Of a stretch of 64,000 bases of DNA, positions 1 to 9,104 are shown piece after piece. The position numbers were made by a program, and so were the translations under genes. The first letter of the stretch is position 1; every line of letters starts with the position of its first letter. The stretch covers positions 1,178,001-1,242,000 of the forward strand of contig NC_015976.1 of NCBI RefSeq assembly GCF_000283515.1, in the 5' to 3' direction. The notes under the pieces are model-generated. The model had not been told where the DNA came from, made no database searches, and saw only the letters and a program-made list of their open reading frames with translations. The stretch is from Sphingobium sp. SYK-6. Its GTDB lineage: Bacteria; Pseudomonadota; Alphaproteobacteria; Sphingomonadales; Sphingomonadaceae.

Positions 1-456
1 CTGCGCCACGGCGGCGGTCTCTGGCCAGCGATAGATGGGCAGACCGAACGTCGCCTCGGTGATGAAGACATCGCAGGGCACGACTTCGAACGGGTCGCAA
101 CTCGGATCATGCTGGCGCTTGTAGTCGCCGGCCGCGACCCAGACCTCCCCGCCGACTTCGATCCTGACCTGCGCGGAACCGAGCACATGCCCGGCGGAAT
201 GGAACGACACCGCGGCCTTTCCCAGGCGGAAAGGTTCGCCATAGGCATGGGGGTGATAGTTCTGCGGCCCCAGCCGCCATTCCAGGATCGGCAGGCCGGG
301 CGCTGCCACATGATATTCTCCCATGCCCGTGCGAGCGTGGTCACTATGGCCATGGGTGATGACGGCGCGCGCGACCGGGCGCCAGGGATCGATGTGGAAG
401 TCCCCTGCAGGGCAATAGAGCCCCTCGGGGCGAAGCTGGACGAGGTCAGCGCTCAT
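1..456 (-). CDS. ligase-associated DNA exonuclease, MBL fold (N-terminal part)
   Basis: Reading leftward from an ATG at 456 gives 152 codons that stay open to the window edge, so the gene is cut off. The translation carries the metallo-beta-lactamase signature THGHSDHAR at about residues 34-42, followed by HSAGHVLGSAQV and the AAGDYKRQHDPSC segment, all typical of the mRNA-3'-end-processing-factor-like exonucleases encoded beside bacterial ATP-dependent DNA ligases. In that family the protein is thought to process DNA ends with the neighbouring ligase and helicase. The expected partner genes would lie to the left, outside the window. Assignment to the MBL exonuclease family is firm; the repair role is inferred from the family. 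Confidence 0.85.
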   Translation of the reverse strand, partial: MSADLVQLRPEGLYCPAGDFHIDPWRPVARAVITHGHSDHARTGMGEYHVAAPGLPILEWRLGPQNYHPHAYGEPFRLGKAAVSFHSAGHVLGSAQVRIEVGGEVWVAAGDYKRQHDPSCDPFEVVPCDVFITEATFGLPIYRWPETAAVAQ

Positions 457-592
457 CCGCGCGGTGCCTTCTCATCCTACCTCCTCATGCGCGATCCACC
501 ATGGCTCCAGCCGCACAATGGCGGGCGTGCCGCTTCGTTCCGCAGTGGCGAGGGCTGCCCCGGCATGTGCGAGGCAACGATCGCCCGTGAGG

Positions 593-1591
593 TCATGGCC
601 GAATGTGCGGGCCCGGCTCCAGGCCCTCCGCCGCCAGAGCGCGACGGCCCATCCGGCCCGCGATGAAGGCGCAGGCGATGAGCTGCAACTGGTGGAACAG
701 CATGACCGGCAGAAGCACCATGCCGACCTGTGCGGCAGGGAACAGCACGCCCGCCATCGGCACGCCGGAGGCGAGGCTTTTCTTGGAACCGCAGAACAGC
801 AGCACGGCGGCGTCGCCGTGTGGCAGGTTTAGGACGCGGCCAAGCGCAGCCGTGAGTCCCAGCACGAGGCCCAGCAACACCAGGCAAAGCAAGGTCAGCA
901 ACAGAAGATCGTCGACGGAGACCCGGTGCCAGATGCCTTCGACCACCGCTGCGCCGAAGGCGCTGTAGACCACCAGCAGGATCGAGCCGCGATCGACCAG
1001 CGAGAGGATGCTCTTGTGGCGCGTGATGAAGCCGCCGATCCAGGGGCGCAGAAGATGACCGATGATGAAGGGCAGGAGCAGCTGCAGCAGGATGGCTTCC
1101 ACCGATGCGAGCGAGATGCCACCGGTCGTTGCGCCCATCAGCAGCGCGACCAGAAGGGGTGTGAGGAAGATGCCGACCAGATTGGAGAAGGACGCCGCGC
1201 AGACCGCAGCCGCGACATTGCCGCGCGCAATGGCGGTGAAGGCAATGGAGGACTGCACGGTCGAGGGCAGGAGGGTGAGGAACAGCAGTCCTGCCGCAAG
1301 CGGCGCGGACAGCAGGGGGAGCGCGCTGAAGCCGAGCCCGAGCAGTGGAAAGACGCCGAACGTGACGAGCAAGGTGGCGATCTGCACGCGCCAGTTGCGC
1401 GCGCCTTGCCAGATGGCTTCGCGGGAGAGCTTGGCGCCGTGAAGGAAGAACAGGAGCACGATGCCCGCGTCCGCCGCGCCTTCCGCAACGCCTGCCCATT
1501 GGCCGCGCGCGGGCAGCAGGCTGGCGAGGACGACAGTGCCGAGCAGCGCAATGATGAAGGGATCGAACAGAGAGCGGAGTCTGGAGATCAC
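593..1591 (-). CDS. bile acid:sodium symporter-like (SBF/CPA family, YfeH type) transporter
   Basis: This 332-residue protein is almost entirely hydrophobic, with about ten predicted membrane segments and no signal peptide. It contains an SBF-like pattern: a FLHGAKLS segment near residue 50, a LPSTVQSSIAFT segment near residue 108 and a CGSKKSLASG segment near residue 270. This is the profile of the YfeH/SBF-like CPA subgroup, which resembles sodium-coupled bile-acid transporters although its substrates are mostly unknown. Its ATG overlaps the TGA of the deaminase gene by 4 bp, so the two are probably translated together. A link to purine or nucleoside transport is only a guess from position. 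Confidence 0.85.
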   Translation of the reverse strand: MISRLRSLFDPFIIALLGTVVLASLLPARGQWAGVAEGAADAGIVLLFFLHGAKLSREAIWQGARNWRVQIATLLVTFGVFPLLGLGFSALPLLSAPLAAGLLFLTLLPSTVQSSIAFTAIARGNVAAAVCAASFSNLVGIFLTPLLVALLMGATTGGISLASVEAILLQLLLPFIIGHLLRPWIGGFITRHKSILSLVDRGSILLVVYSAFGAAVVEGIWHRVSVDDLLLLTLLCLVLLGLVLGLTAALGRVLNLPHGDAAVLLFCGSKKSLASGVPMAGVLFPAAQVGMVLLPVMLFHQLQLIACAFIAGRMGRRALAAEGLEPGPHIRP

Positions 1592-2604
1592 GGGGGACCG
1601 TTCACATAGGAGTCGAGCTGCGCCAGATGCGCCGAAACCTGTCCGTCATCAAGGAAAGAACCCAGGAAACTGTTGCGGGCGAGCGTGGCGAGGTCCCGCC
1701 GGTCGAGACCGCGCGCAGCCGCGACGGCGCGATAATTATCGGCGATATAGCCGCCGAAATAGGCCGGATCATCCGAATTAATGGTAGCCCGGAGCCCCAG
1801 CGCCAGCATGCGGTCGATGGGGTGGTCGCCCATCTCCTTCACCACGCGAAGCTTGAAGTTGGAGAGAGGGCAGACGGTGAGCGTCATGGCCTCGCGCGCC
1901 AGCCGGGCTGTCAGCAACGGGTCCTCGAGCGCGCGATTGCCATGGTCGAGCCGGTCGATCCCCAGCAGGTCGAGTGCTTCGAGGATGTAGGCAGGCGGCC
2001 CTTCCTCTCCGGCATGGGCAACCCGCCGCAGTCCGGCATCCGCCGCCGCGGCGAAGACACGGACGAAGCCGGAGGGCGGATGACCCACTTCCGAGGAGTC
2101 GAGGCCGACGCCTTCGATATAGTCGAGCCAGGGCTCGGCGGCGCGGAACGTCGCCAGCGCGGCTTCCTCGTCGAGGTGGCGCAGGAAGCAGAGGATCAGT
2201 TTCGCGGTCAGGCCGTGCCGTGCGCGCGCATCCGCCATTCCCGCGAGCAGCCCGCGCATGACGACGTCGAAGGGAATATCCCTGTTCGTGTGGGTCTGGG
2301 GATCGAAGAAGATCTCGGCATGGACCACGCCGTCAGCGGCCGCACGATCGAAATAGGCAACGGCGAGATCATGAAAATCCTCTTCCGTCCGCAGGACGTC
2401 GGCCCCCGCATAATAGATGTTCAGGAAGTCCTGGAGGTTCGAGAAGTCATAGGCGGCACGCACCTCCTCGACAGAGCGGAAGGGGATGGCGATCTTGTTG
2501 CGGCGAGCGAGCGCGAACATCAGCTCCGGCTCGAGGCTACCCTCGATGTGGAGGTGAAGCTCCGCCTTGGGCAGGCCGGTGATGAAGCGGTCGAGATCGG
2601 TCAT
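1588..2604 (-). CDS. add: adenosine/adenine deaminase (Aah1-like subgroup)
   Basis: The product is 338 residues when started at the ATG at 2604, which has GGAG seven bases upstream; the upstream extension of the open frame lacks conservation. Zinc-ligand and catalytic motifs of the family are present: HLHIEGS at residues 17-23, HAGEEG, the SNFKLRVV segment and NSDDPAYF near the C terminus. The residues around EIFFDPQTHTNR and the NLQDFLNIYYAGADVL stretch look more like the bacterial adenine deaminases (PA0148/Aah1-like) than classical adenosine deaminases. The divergent neighbour is a purine phosphoribosyltransferase, which would use hypoxanthine made by an adenine deaminase. The exact substrate is therefore uncertain. 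Confidence 0.88.
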   Translation of the reverse strand: MTDLDRFITGLPKAELHLHIEGSLEPELMFALARRNKIAIPFRSVEEVRAAYDFSNLQDFLNIYYAGADVLRTEEDFHDLAVAYFDRAAADGVVHAEIFFDPQTHTNRDIPFDVVMRGLLAGMADARARHGLTAKLILCFLRHLDEEAALATFRAAEPWLDYIEGVGLDSSEVGHPPSGFVRVFAAAADAGLRRVAHAGEEGPPAYILEALDLLGIDRLDHGNRALEDPLLTARLAREAMTLTVCPLSNFKLRVVKEMGDHPIDRMLALGLRATINSDDPAYFGGYIADNYRAVAAARGLDRRDLATLARNSFLGSFLDDGQVSAHLAQLDSYVNGPP

Positions 2605-2831
2605 GACATGCTCCGGATGAGACAGCGAGCGAGCCTCGGTGGCCGGCATCAATGGCGGGCCAATGACAAGCCGCGGTCTCATGGTTCGTGGTAGGGCGTT
2701 CTTCTACACCGGCTTCGCGTCGATCGCCATGGATGGCCAGCGCCCGCTTTCCCGGATATTGCCGGCCCTGGTCCGGCCGGCATGCATGGCGCGGCTTTCG
2801 TTCATCCTCCTCACGCCCGGGAGTCCCCCGA

Positions 2832-3392
2832 ATGACCGTCGAGAAGCGCTATCTCACAGCTGATGAACTGCTGGCGGACTCCTTTCGCCTCGCCAATCTC
2901 ATTCTCGACGCCGGCTTCCGCCCCACCCACATCGTCGGCATCTGGCGCGGCGGGGCGCCCGTGGGCATCGCCGTACAGGAGCTGCTCGAATATCATGGCG
3001 TCAGGGCCGATCATATCGCGATCCGCACGGCCTCCTACACCGGTATCGACCGGCAGGAGCCCGAAGTACGCGTCTATTCGCTGGGCTATCTCATCGACAC
3101 GCTGGAGCCGACAGACCGGCTGCTGGTGATCGATGACGTGTTCGACAGCGGCCGCTCGATCGACGCTTTCCTGCGCGAACTGCGCGCGCGCTGCCGCCAC
3201 AACACGCCCGACACGATCCGCATCGCGACGGTCTATTACAAGCCTGCTCGGACGAAGGTACCGCTCAAGCCGGATTTCTATGTCCACCGGACGGACGAGT
3301 GGCTGGTCTTCCCCCACGAAATCGATGGGCTGAGCCAGGAGGAAATCCGCCGGCACAAGCCGGACGCGGCGCTCATCCTGCGCGAGCATTGA
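2832..3392 (+). CDS. purine (hypoxanthine-type) phosphoribosyltransferase
   Basis: This 186-residue protein starts at the ATG at 2832 (MTVEKRYL); the longer open frame upstream is low-quality sequence. The PRPP-binding loop LLVIDDVFDSGRS lies at about residues 96-108, and the start of the fold (HIVGIWRGGAPVG) is typical of type I phosphoribosyltransferases. These enzymes join a nucleobase to PRPP to make a nucleotide in purine salvage. It is divergent from the deaminase gene, with 227 bp between the two starts. Together they could convert adenine to hypoxanthine to IMP. The base used (hypoxanthine, guanine or xanthine) cannot be fixed by eye. Confidence 0.85.
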   Translation: MTVEKRYLTADELLADSFRLANLILDAGFRPTHIVGIWRGGAPVGIAVQELLEYHGVRADHIAIRTASYTGIDRQEPEVRVYSLGYLIDTLEPTDRLLVIDDVFDSGRSIDAFLRELRARCRHNTPDTIRIATVYYKPARTKVPLKPDFYVHRTDEWLVFPHEIDGLSQEEIRRHKPDAALILREH

Positions 3393-3509
3393 GGCCGGCC
3401 TCGCGACTGAAAAGTCACCGCGTGCGGAGAGCCAGTTGTCCGGAAGCGGTTTAGCTGGTTAGACCTGTCTTTCCCGAAAGCTTCTTCCAGCACTCAGATG
3501 GGATCTTGC

Positions 3510-4820
3510 ATGATCAGAAGACTGTCCCTGTCCGCCTGCCTTCCTCTCCTGTCCCTCCTGAGCGCCGCGTCGGCACAGGCCGCGTTGCCCGAAGCGGCCG
3601 CACCGCGAGCGACCGTCGCGCGGCTCGAGGCTCTCAACGCCAGTGACAGTTTCAAGACTGCGGCCGCTCGGCTGGATGCCGATTGGGACCGCATCGTTGC
3701 CGACATCATCACGCTGACGGAGATCCCCGCGCCGCCATTTGGCGAGGCGAAACGAGCCTCCGCCTTCGCGGACATGCTGAAAGCGCACGGGCTGGAGGAT
3801 GTGGAAATCGACGAGGAAGGCAACGCGATGGGGCTGCGGCGGGGCACCGGGAAGCCCGGCGGCCCGCTGCTGGTCGTCGCCGCCCATCTCGACACCGTGT
3901 TTCCGGCCGGGACGGATGTGAAGGTACGGCGCGAGGGGGATCGGCTGCTGGCGCCCGGCATCGGGGACGATACATGCAGCCTCTCGGTGCTGCTCGCCTT
4001 TATCCGCGCGATGGACGCGGCGGGCATCCGCACGACCCAGGACATTCTCTTCGTCGGCAATGTCGGCGAGGAAGGCCCCGGCGATCTGCGCGGCATCCGG
4101 CATCTGTTCAGCAAGGGCAGGTACAAGGATCGCGTCGCCCAGTTCGTGGCGTTCGAGCCCGGCCGCGACGGCATCACCATCGGCGGCATCGGGTCCAGGC
4201 GCTACAAGGTCGCGTTCAAGGGGCCGGGCGGCCATAGCAATGGCGACTTCGGCATGGTGAATCCTGCTTATGCCATGGCCAACGCCATCACCCGCTTCAG
4301 CCAGATGCCAGTACCCAAGGAGCCGCGCACAGTATTCAATGTCGGCATTGTCGAGGGCGGCACGTCCGTCAACTCGATCCCCTTCGAGACCGCGATCACC
4401 GTGGACATGCGCTCGGAAGGTAAGGCGGCGCTCGATGAACAGGAAAACTATCTCCTCGGACTGCTGCAGCCCGCCGTCGACACGGAGAATGCCGCGCGCA
4501 GCACGGTCAAGGGCAAGATCAGCTATGAAGCGAAGAAAGTCGGTGACCGCCCGGTCGGCCTGACCCCGGCCAACAGCCCGATTGTCCAGATCGCGACGGC
4601 TTCTGCGCTCGCGGCAGGCACCAAGCCCGTCTACCGCATCGGCTCGACCGACTCCAACATTCCGATGAGCCTTGGCATTCCTGCCATCACGCTCGGCTCG
4701 GGCTTCTCGACCAGCCGCAGCCATTCGCTGGAGGAATCGCTGCTGCTGGACCGGCCCGGGACCGTCAAGCACATGACCGTGGGCCTCGCCACCGTCATCG
4801 CGCTGGCCGGAGGGAAATGA
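3510..4820 (+). CDS. secreted M20-family zinc peptidase
   Basis: The product is 436 residues from the ATG at 3510; an in-frame ATG at 3498 is also possible. A signal peptide (charged start, hydrophobic core, cut near SAQA) implies export to the periplasm. Metal-site motifs of M20/M25/M40 peptidases are all visible: HLDTVFP, GIGDDTCSL, the NVGEEGPGDLRG double-glutamate segment and a late HSLEE histidine, with the inserted dimerisation domain between. Such enzymes cut dipeptides, tripeptides or N-acyl amino acids, and nothing nearby indicates a specific substrate. The gene stands alone and is convergent with the diguanylate cyclase. Confidence 0.87.
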   Translation: MIRRLSLSACLPLLSLLSAASAQAALPEAAAPRATVARLEALNASDSFKTAAARLDADWDRIVADIITLTEIPAPPFGEAKRASAFADMLKAHGLEDVEIDEEGNAMGLRRGTGKPGGPLLVVAAHLDTVFPAGTDVKVRREGDRLLAPGIGDDTCSLSVLLAFIRAMDAAGIRTTQDILFVGNVGEEGPGDLRGIRHLFSKGRYKDRVAQFVAFEPGRDGITIGGIGSRRYKVAFKGPGGHSNGDFGMVNPAYAMANAITRFSQMPVPKEPRTVFNVGIVEGGTSVNSIPFETAITVDMRSEGKAALDEQENYLLGLLQPAVDTENAARSTVKGKISYEAKKVGDRPVGLTPANSPIVQIATASALAAGTKPVYRIGSTDSNIPMSLGIPAITLGSGFSTSRSHSLEESLLLDRPGTVKHMTVGLATVIALAGGK

Positions 4821-4878
4821 CAGTCATGGGCGGGAGATGGCACACGACGGGGACGTCGAAGCACTTCTCCCGCTCCCC

Positions 4879-6657
4879 TCAGCACCCCTTCGACTGGCGT
4901 GGTGGCGACTGCGTGGGGCCCGCGACATCCGGCAGGGAAAGCTGGTCGTCGGGGAAACGGCGGCTCGCCACGCGGTCACGGCCTGATCGCTTGGCTTCGT
5001 ACAGCGCTTCGTCCGCGAGCCGGTAAAGCTGGCGGAAATCGCTTGGCGTGCTGGTCGCCGCGACGCCGATGCTGGCGGTGACGCAGCGGTCTCCGATCGC
5101 GTCGCGATGATCGCACGCGGCGATTTCCTGCCGTACGCTCTCGGCGAAGCGGGCGAGCGCGAAACCTTCCAGCCCCGCGATCAGCAGCGCGAATTCCTCG
5201 CCGCCCAGTCGCGCCGCCGTGCACATCGCCCCTTCCCAGCGCTCGATCCGGCTGGCGATGGCCGTGAGGACCATGTCGCCGGCTTCGTGGCCGTAAACGT
5301 CGTTGATCGCCTTGAACCGGTCGATGTCGATGAGCAGCAATGCGATTGGCGTGCGCGTGGTGCCGGCATGGTCGAGCATCGGGCCGGCAGTCTCCACGAA
5401 GCCGCGCCGGTTGCGCAGGCCGGTGAGCGGATCGCGCCGGGCAAGTTCGCCGGCCTGTGCCGCCGCCATGCGGGCCCGGTCCCGCTCCAGGCGGAGAGAA
5501 GCGAGGCTGCGGGTCGTCGCGACGGAGAGCCAGATCGTCTGCCAGGCCGCGGCGAACAGCACGGGGACCTTCGATCCGCCGCCCCAGAAAGCATTCTCGA
5601 CGTCCACCAGATGAATGAGCGCCAGCGTGATCATCGGCAGCGACCAGGCCAGGGCGAAGTCCCGCGCTTCCGCGCAGCCTCGCCGCCAGGCGACGCCGAG
5701 GCATATGGCCACGGCGAGCAGATCGGCAAGAGTAGCGACGCCCAGGATCGTGCCCAGTTGCTGAAGCCCGACGCCCCGCATCAGGGAGGCAGGAATGCCG
5801 ATGATGCCGATGCTGATGCCGAGCCCCAGCGTACCGAGGCGCAGCCAGGCCGGGAACGTGTCGCGGCCGAGCGCAGTAACTGCGGAGATCGTCGCCAGCG
5901 CGATGGCAAGACAGGAGAGAAACGTTGCGGTCTGGGCGGAAAGCGTGCCCGCCATGCCGGGCAGCACCAGCAGGTGGATCTGCGACCAGACCGCACCCCA
6001 TGCGAGCATGCACATCGCCCAGCCGCCCTGCCAGGCAAGATACTGGCGGCGCAAGGCATGGGCGAGCGAGAGATTGTAAAGGCCGCTGATGAGCAGCAGC
6101 GTGAGCGCCGCGCCGATGGCAACGGCAAGTCCGGCCGATTGCATGCCGCTTTCATCGGGACTGAGCAGTCGCATGTTCAGCAAGCCATGAGCGGCGAGCC
6201 CGTCATAACGCATGGTGACGGCGGTCAGTCGGGCCGCGCGGCCGGGCGCTTCGAACTCGATCTGGCCGCCGGGGCGCCAGTGCCCATGGAAATCACCTCC
6301 GCGCACCTGGCGCCAGGCGACTGTGCCGTCCGAATAGGAGAAAGCGACCGCCAGCCTGTCGAAACGGGACTGATGCACCATCAGCACCACGTCCCGCGGT
6401 CCGACGGGCAACCGGTCGAGATTGGCGCGTAGCCATAGGCTGCCTTGCTGATAGCCGGCGGGTGTCCCGTCGCAGGCGAAGCGGAGCGAGGCGAGGACTT
6501 CGTCGGGCTGCTGCCGGTCCGTCACCGCATGGCAAAGCGAATCGACCTGAAGACGCGTTTCGGCACGCGCAGCCACGCTCCAGAGCGTCGCGACAATCCC
6601 CAGCAGCAGGGCAAGCCAGCGACCCATGAATGGAAGAACGACACGCGAACGCTTCAT
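4879..6657 (-). CDS. 7TMR-DISM diguanylate cyclase (GGDEF)
   Basis: Starting at 6657 (MKRSRVV) gives 592 residues; the 51 codons upstream in the open frame are unlikely to be used. The order is a signal anchor, a periplasmic sensor of about 150 residues of the 7TMR-DISM extracellular type, seven or so membrane helices, and a C-terminal GGDEF domain from about residue 395. The active-site motif is GGEEF, preceded by the usual DPLTGLRNRRGF and IDIDRFKAINDVYGHEAGD blocks, so it should make cyclic di-GMP from GTP. I see no RxxD inhibitory site at the expected spot upstream of GGEEF, which suggests little product inhibition. The signal sensed is unknown. Confidence 0.9.
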   Translation of the reverse strand: MKRSRVVLPFMGRWLALLLGIVATLWSVAARAETRLQVDSLCHAVTDRQQPDEVLASLRFACDGTPAGYQQGSLWLRANLDRLPVGPRDVVLMVHQSRFDRLAVAFSYSDGTVAWRQVRGGDFHGHWRPGGQIEFEAPGRAARLTAVTMRYDGLAAHGLLNMRLLSPDESGMQSAGLAVAIGAALTLLLISGLYNLSLAHALRRQYLAWQGGWAMCMLAWGAVWSQIHLLVLPGMAGTLSAQTATFLSCLAIALATISAVTALGRDTFPAWLRLGTLGLGISIGIIGIPASLMRGVGLQQLGTILGVATLADLLAVAICLGVAWRRGCAEARDFALAWSLPMITLALIHLVDVENAFWGGGSKVPVLFAAAWQTIWLSVATTRSLASLRLERDRARMAAAQAGELARRDPLTGLRNRRGFVETAGPMLDHAGTTRTPIALLLIDIDRFKAINDVYGHEAGDMVLTAIASRIERWEGAMCTAARLGGEEFALLIAGLEGFALARFAESVRQEIAACDHRDAIGDRCVTASIGVAATSTPSDFRQLYRLADEALYEAKRSGRDRVASRRFPDDQLSLPDVAGPTQSPPRQSKGC

Positions 6658-6778
6658 GGGCGGGGCTATCGCAGGAAAGGGTTTGTAAAGCTTTACCGTT
6701 GCGATGGATCGAACATCGAAATCGCGTGACAAAGCCGCCGTAAGGACAGGATACCGGACCATGAAGCCGCGATCGGGA

Positions 6779-6964
6779 TCAGCAACAGCGCCCGCCATTG
6801 CGTCCGCCATAACGGGCCTGTTCCCGATCGCGGAAGAAGGCGATGCGAGTCATGGGCGTACGCTCGGGATGGTGACTGGCCATGTGGCGTAGATACTGGT
6901 CGTAGCTCGGCTGGCCGACCATGAGCAGCGCTGTCTCGCGCAGGCGGGCGATGAGGCCGGTCAT
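6779..6964 (-). CDS. ybdD: YbdD/YjiX family small protein
   Basis: This 61-residue protein begins MTGLIARLRET and contains the family pattern GQPSYDQYLRHMASHHPE plus a FFRDREQARYG end. Its ATG overlaps the stop of cstA in an ATGA arrangement. YbdD/YjiX proteins are found next to CstA/BtsT-type transporters and are thought to assist them, though the mechanism is not settled. Length and sequence match the family well. Confidence 0.9.
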   Translation of the reverse strand: MTGLIARLRETALLMVGQPSYDQYLRHMASHHPERTPMTRIAFFRDREQARYGGRNGGRCC

Positions 6965-9009
6965 TCCGCCGCCGCCATCGCCGGCACGACTTCGCGCGCC
7001 GTCGCCACGTCGCTGCGGCGGGCAGCGATGCAGCTACGCACCGTGAAGAAGAGCAGCGACAGCACCACGGCGAGGAAGAGCGCGCACAGGGCGGCATCGA
7101 TCCGATCATTGAAGATGATTCGCCGCATCTCCGCCATCGATTTGGCTGGCGCCAGCAGTTCGCCACGCGCCGCCGCGTCCGAGAAGCGCCGGGCATGGGC
7201 GAGGAAACCCACGGCGGGGTCTGCGGAGAACAGCTTGAGCGCGCCGGCGCTCACCGTGCAGACGAGCAACCAGGCGGTCGGCAATGCCGTGACCCAGGCG
7301 AAGCGATCCCGCTTCATACGGAACAGCACAGCCGTCGCCAGCATGAGCGCCACGGCGGCCAGCATCTGGTTGGAAATGCCGAACACCGGCCACAGCGTGT
7401 TCACGCCGCCAAGCGGATCGGTGACCCCCTGATAAAGGAAGAAGCCCCAGGCCGAGACGCACAGGCCCGTCGCGACGAGGCCGGGGAGATGAGAATTGCT
7501 GGCGCGAAAGGATGGCACCACGAGGCCGATCAGGTCCTGGAGCATGAAGCGTCCCGCCCGCGTGCCGGCATCCACCGCAGTCAGGATGAACAGCGCCTCG
7601 AACAGGATGGCGAAATGATACCAGAAAGCCTTCATTGCCGCCCCGCCGACGGCATGGCTGAAGATTTCCGCCATGGCGACCGCGAGCGTGGGGGCTCCGC
7701 CCGTGCGGGAGACGATCGTTGCTTCGCCCACGTCGCGGGCGGTCTGTTCGAGAATCTCGGGGGCAATCGGAAAGCCCATGGCGGAAACCGCCGCCGCGGC
7801 GCTGACGGGATCGCCGCCCGTGATCGCGGCCGGGCTGTTCATCGCGAAGTAGAGGCCGGGATCGAGGATCGAGGCGCCGATGAGCGCCATGATCGCCACC
7901 ACGGCTTCCATCAGCATGCTGCCATAGCCGATGACCGGAGCATCCGCCTCACTGGCGATCAGCTTGGGCGTCGTTCCGCTCGCGATCAGGGCGTGGAAGC
8001 CGGAGACCGCGCCGCAGGCGATGGTGATGAACAGGAAGGGAAACAGCGCGCCCGACCAGACCGGGCCGCCGCCATCGACGAACTGCGTGAGCGCCGGCAT
8101 CTTGAGCGGCGGGGCCATGATGACGATGCCGACCGCCAGCGCGGCAATCGCGCCGATCTTGAGGAAGGTGGAGAGATAGTCACGCGGCGCGAGCAGCAGC
8201 CAGACTGGCAGCACCGAAGCGACCGCGCCATAGCCAATGAGGATCCAGCAGAGCTGGACCGGCGTGAAGGTGAACAATGGGCCCCAGACCGGCGATGCAG
8301 CGACTGACTGGCCGAAGATGATCGCGAGAATGAGCCCGACGAAGCCAAGTGCGGACACCTCGCCGATCCGGCCGGGCCTGATCCAGCGCGTATAGATGCC
8401 CATGAACAGCGCGAGGGGCACGGTCGCCGCGACAGTGAACATGCCCCATGGGCTTTCTGCCAGCGCGCGCACCACGATGAGGGCCAGTACCGCCAGGATG
8501 ATAACCATGATGGCGAAGGCGCCGATCAGCGCGATGGTCCCTGCGACCGGTCCCATCTCCATGCGCACCAGTTCGCCCAGCGAGCGCCCGTCCCGCCGCA
8601 TGGAGATGAACAGCACCATGAAGTCCTGCACCGCCCCCGCGACCACCACGCCGGCGATGATCCACAGCGTGCCGGGCAGATAGCCCATCTGCGCGGCGAG
8701 CACGGGGCCGACCAGGGGGCCGGCGCCCGCGATGGCCGCAAAATGATGACCGAAGAGAACGCGCCGGTCGGTCGCGACATAATCCAGCCCGTCCGCCCTG
8801 TAGATCGCTGGCGTCGGCCGTGCGGGATCGAGCCGCATCACATGACGGGCGATGAACAGCGCATAATAACGATAGGCGACCGCGAAAGTGCAGAGCGCCG
8901 CCGCGAGGATCCAGAGCGCATTGATCGGTTCGCCACGCGATACCGCCAGAACGGTGAGCGCCAGCGCGCCGACCGCGGCGACGATGATCCAGGGAATGTG
9001 CTTGAGCAT
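6961..9009 (-). CDS. cstA: CstA carbon-starvation / pyruvate-peptide transporter
   Basis: The product is 682 residues from the ATG at 9009, which has AGGAG seven bases upstream; the open frame continues 33 codons further without a site. It has about 16-18 membrane segments and many CstA hallmarks: TDRRVLFGHHFAAIAGAGPLVGP near the start, the GSMLMEAVVAIMALIGAS segment, and a C-terminal region with FILTAVDAGTRAGRFMLQD. CstA/BtsT proteins import peptides and pyruvate when nutrients are scarce. It forms an operon with ybdD just downstream. No regulator is adjacent. Confidence 0.93.
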   Translation of the reverse strand: MLKHIPWIIVAAVGALALTVLAVSRGEPINALWILAAALCTFAVAYRYYALFIARHVMRLDPARPTPAIYRADGLDYVATDRRVLFGHHFAAIAGAGPLVGPVLAAQMGYLPGTLWIIAGVVVAGAVQDFMVLFISMRRDGRSLGELVRMEMGPVAGTIALIGAFAIMVIILAVLALIVVRALAESPWGMFTVAATVPLALFMGIYTRWIRPGRIGEVSALGFVGLILAIIFGQSVAASPVWGPLFTFTPVQLCWILIGYGAVASVLPVWLLLAPRDYLSTFLKIGAIAALAVGIVIMAPPLKMPALTQFVDGGGPVWSGALFPFLFITIACGAVSGFHALIASGTTPKLIASEADAPVIGYGSMLMEAVVAIMALIGASILDPGLYFAMNSPAAITGGDPVSAAAAVSAMGFPIAPEILEQTARDVGEATIVSRTGGAPTLAVAMAEIFSHAVGGAAMKAFWYHFAILFEALFILTAVDAGTRAGRFMLQDLIGLVVPSFRASNSHLPGLVATGLCVSAWGFFLYQGVTDPLGGVNTLWPVFGISNQMLAAVALMLATAVLFRMKRDRFAWVTALPTAWLLVCTVSAGALKLFSADPAVGFLAHARRFSDAAARGELLAPAKSMAEMRRIIFNDRIDAALCALFLAVVLSLLFFTVRSCIAARRSDVATAREVVPAMAAAE

Positions 9010-9104
9010 CGCGATCTCCTGCCTGCTCGTTGCCGCACTCGGGTGCGATGGGCAATGGCTTTCGGCGTGGCGCGGTCGTTCGGGAGCGGCATCCGCCCTA
9101 ACGT

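Noticed and set aside
477..1499. Long reverse open frame overlapping the SBF-like transporter
   Set aside because: Arginine/alanine-rich translation in a second frame of the transporter gene with no family motif; a shadow of high-GC coding DNA.
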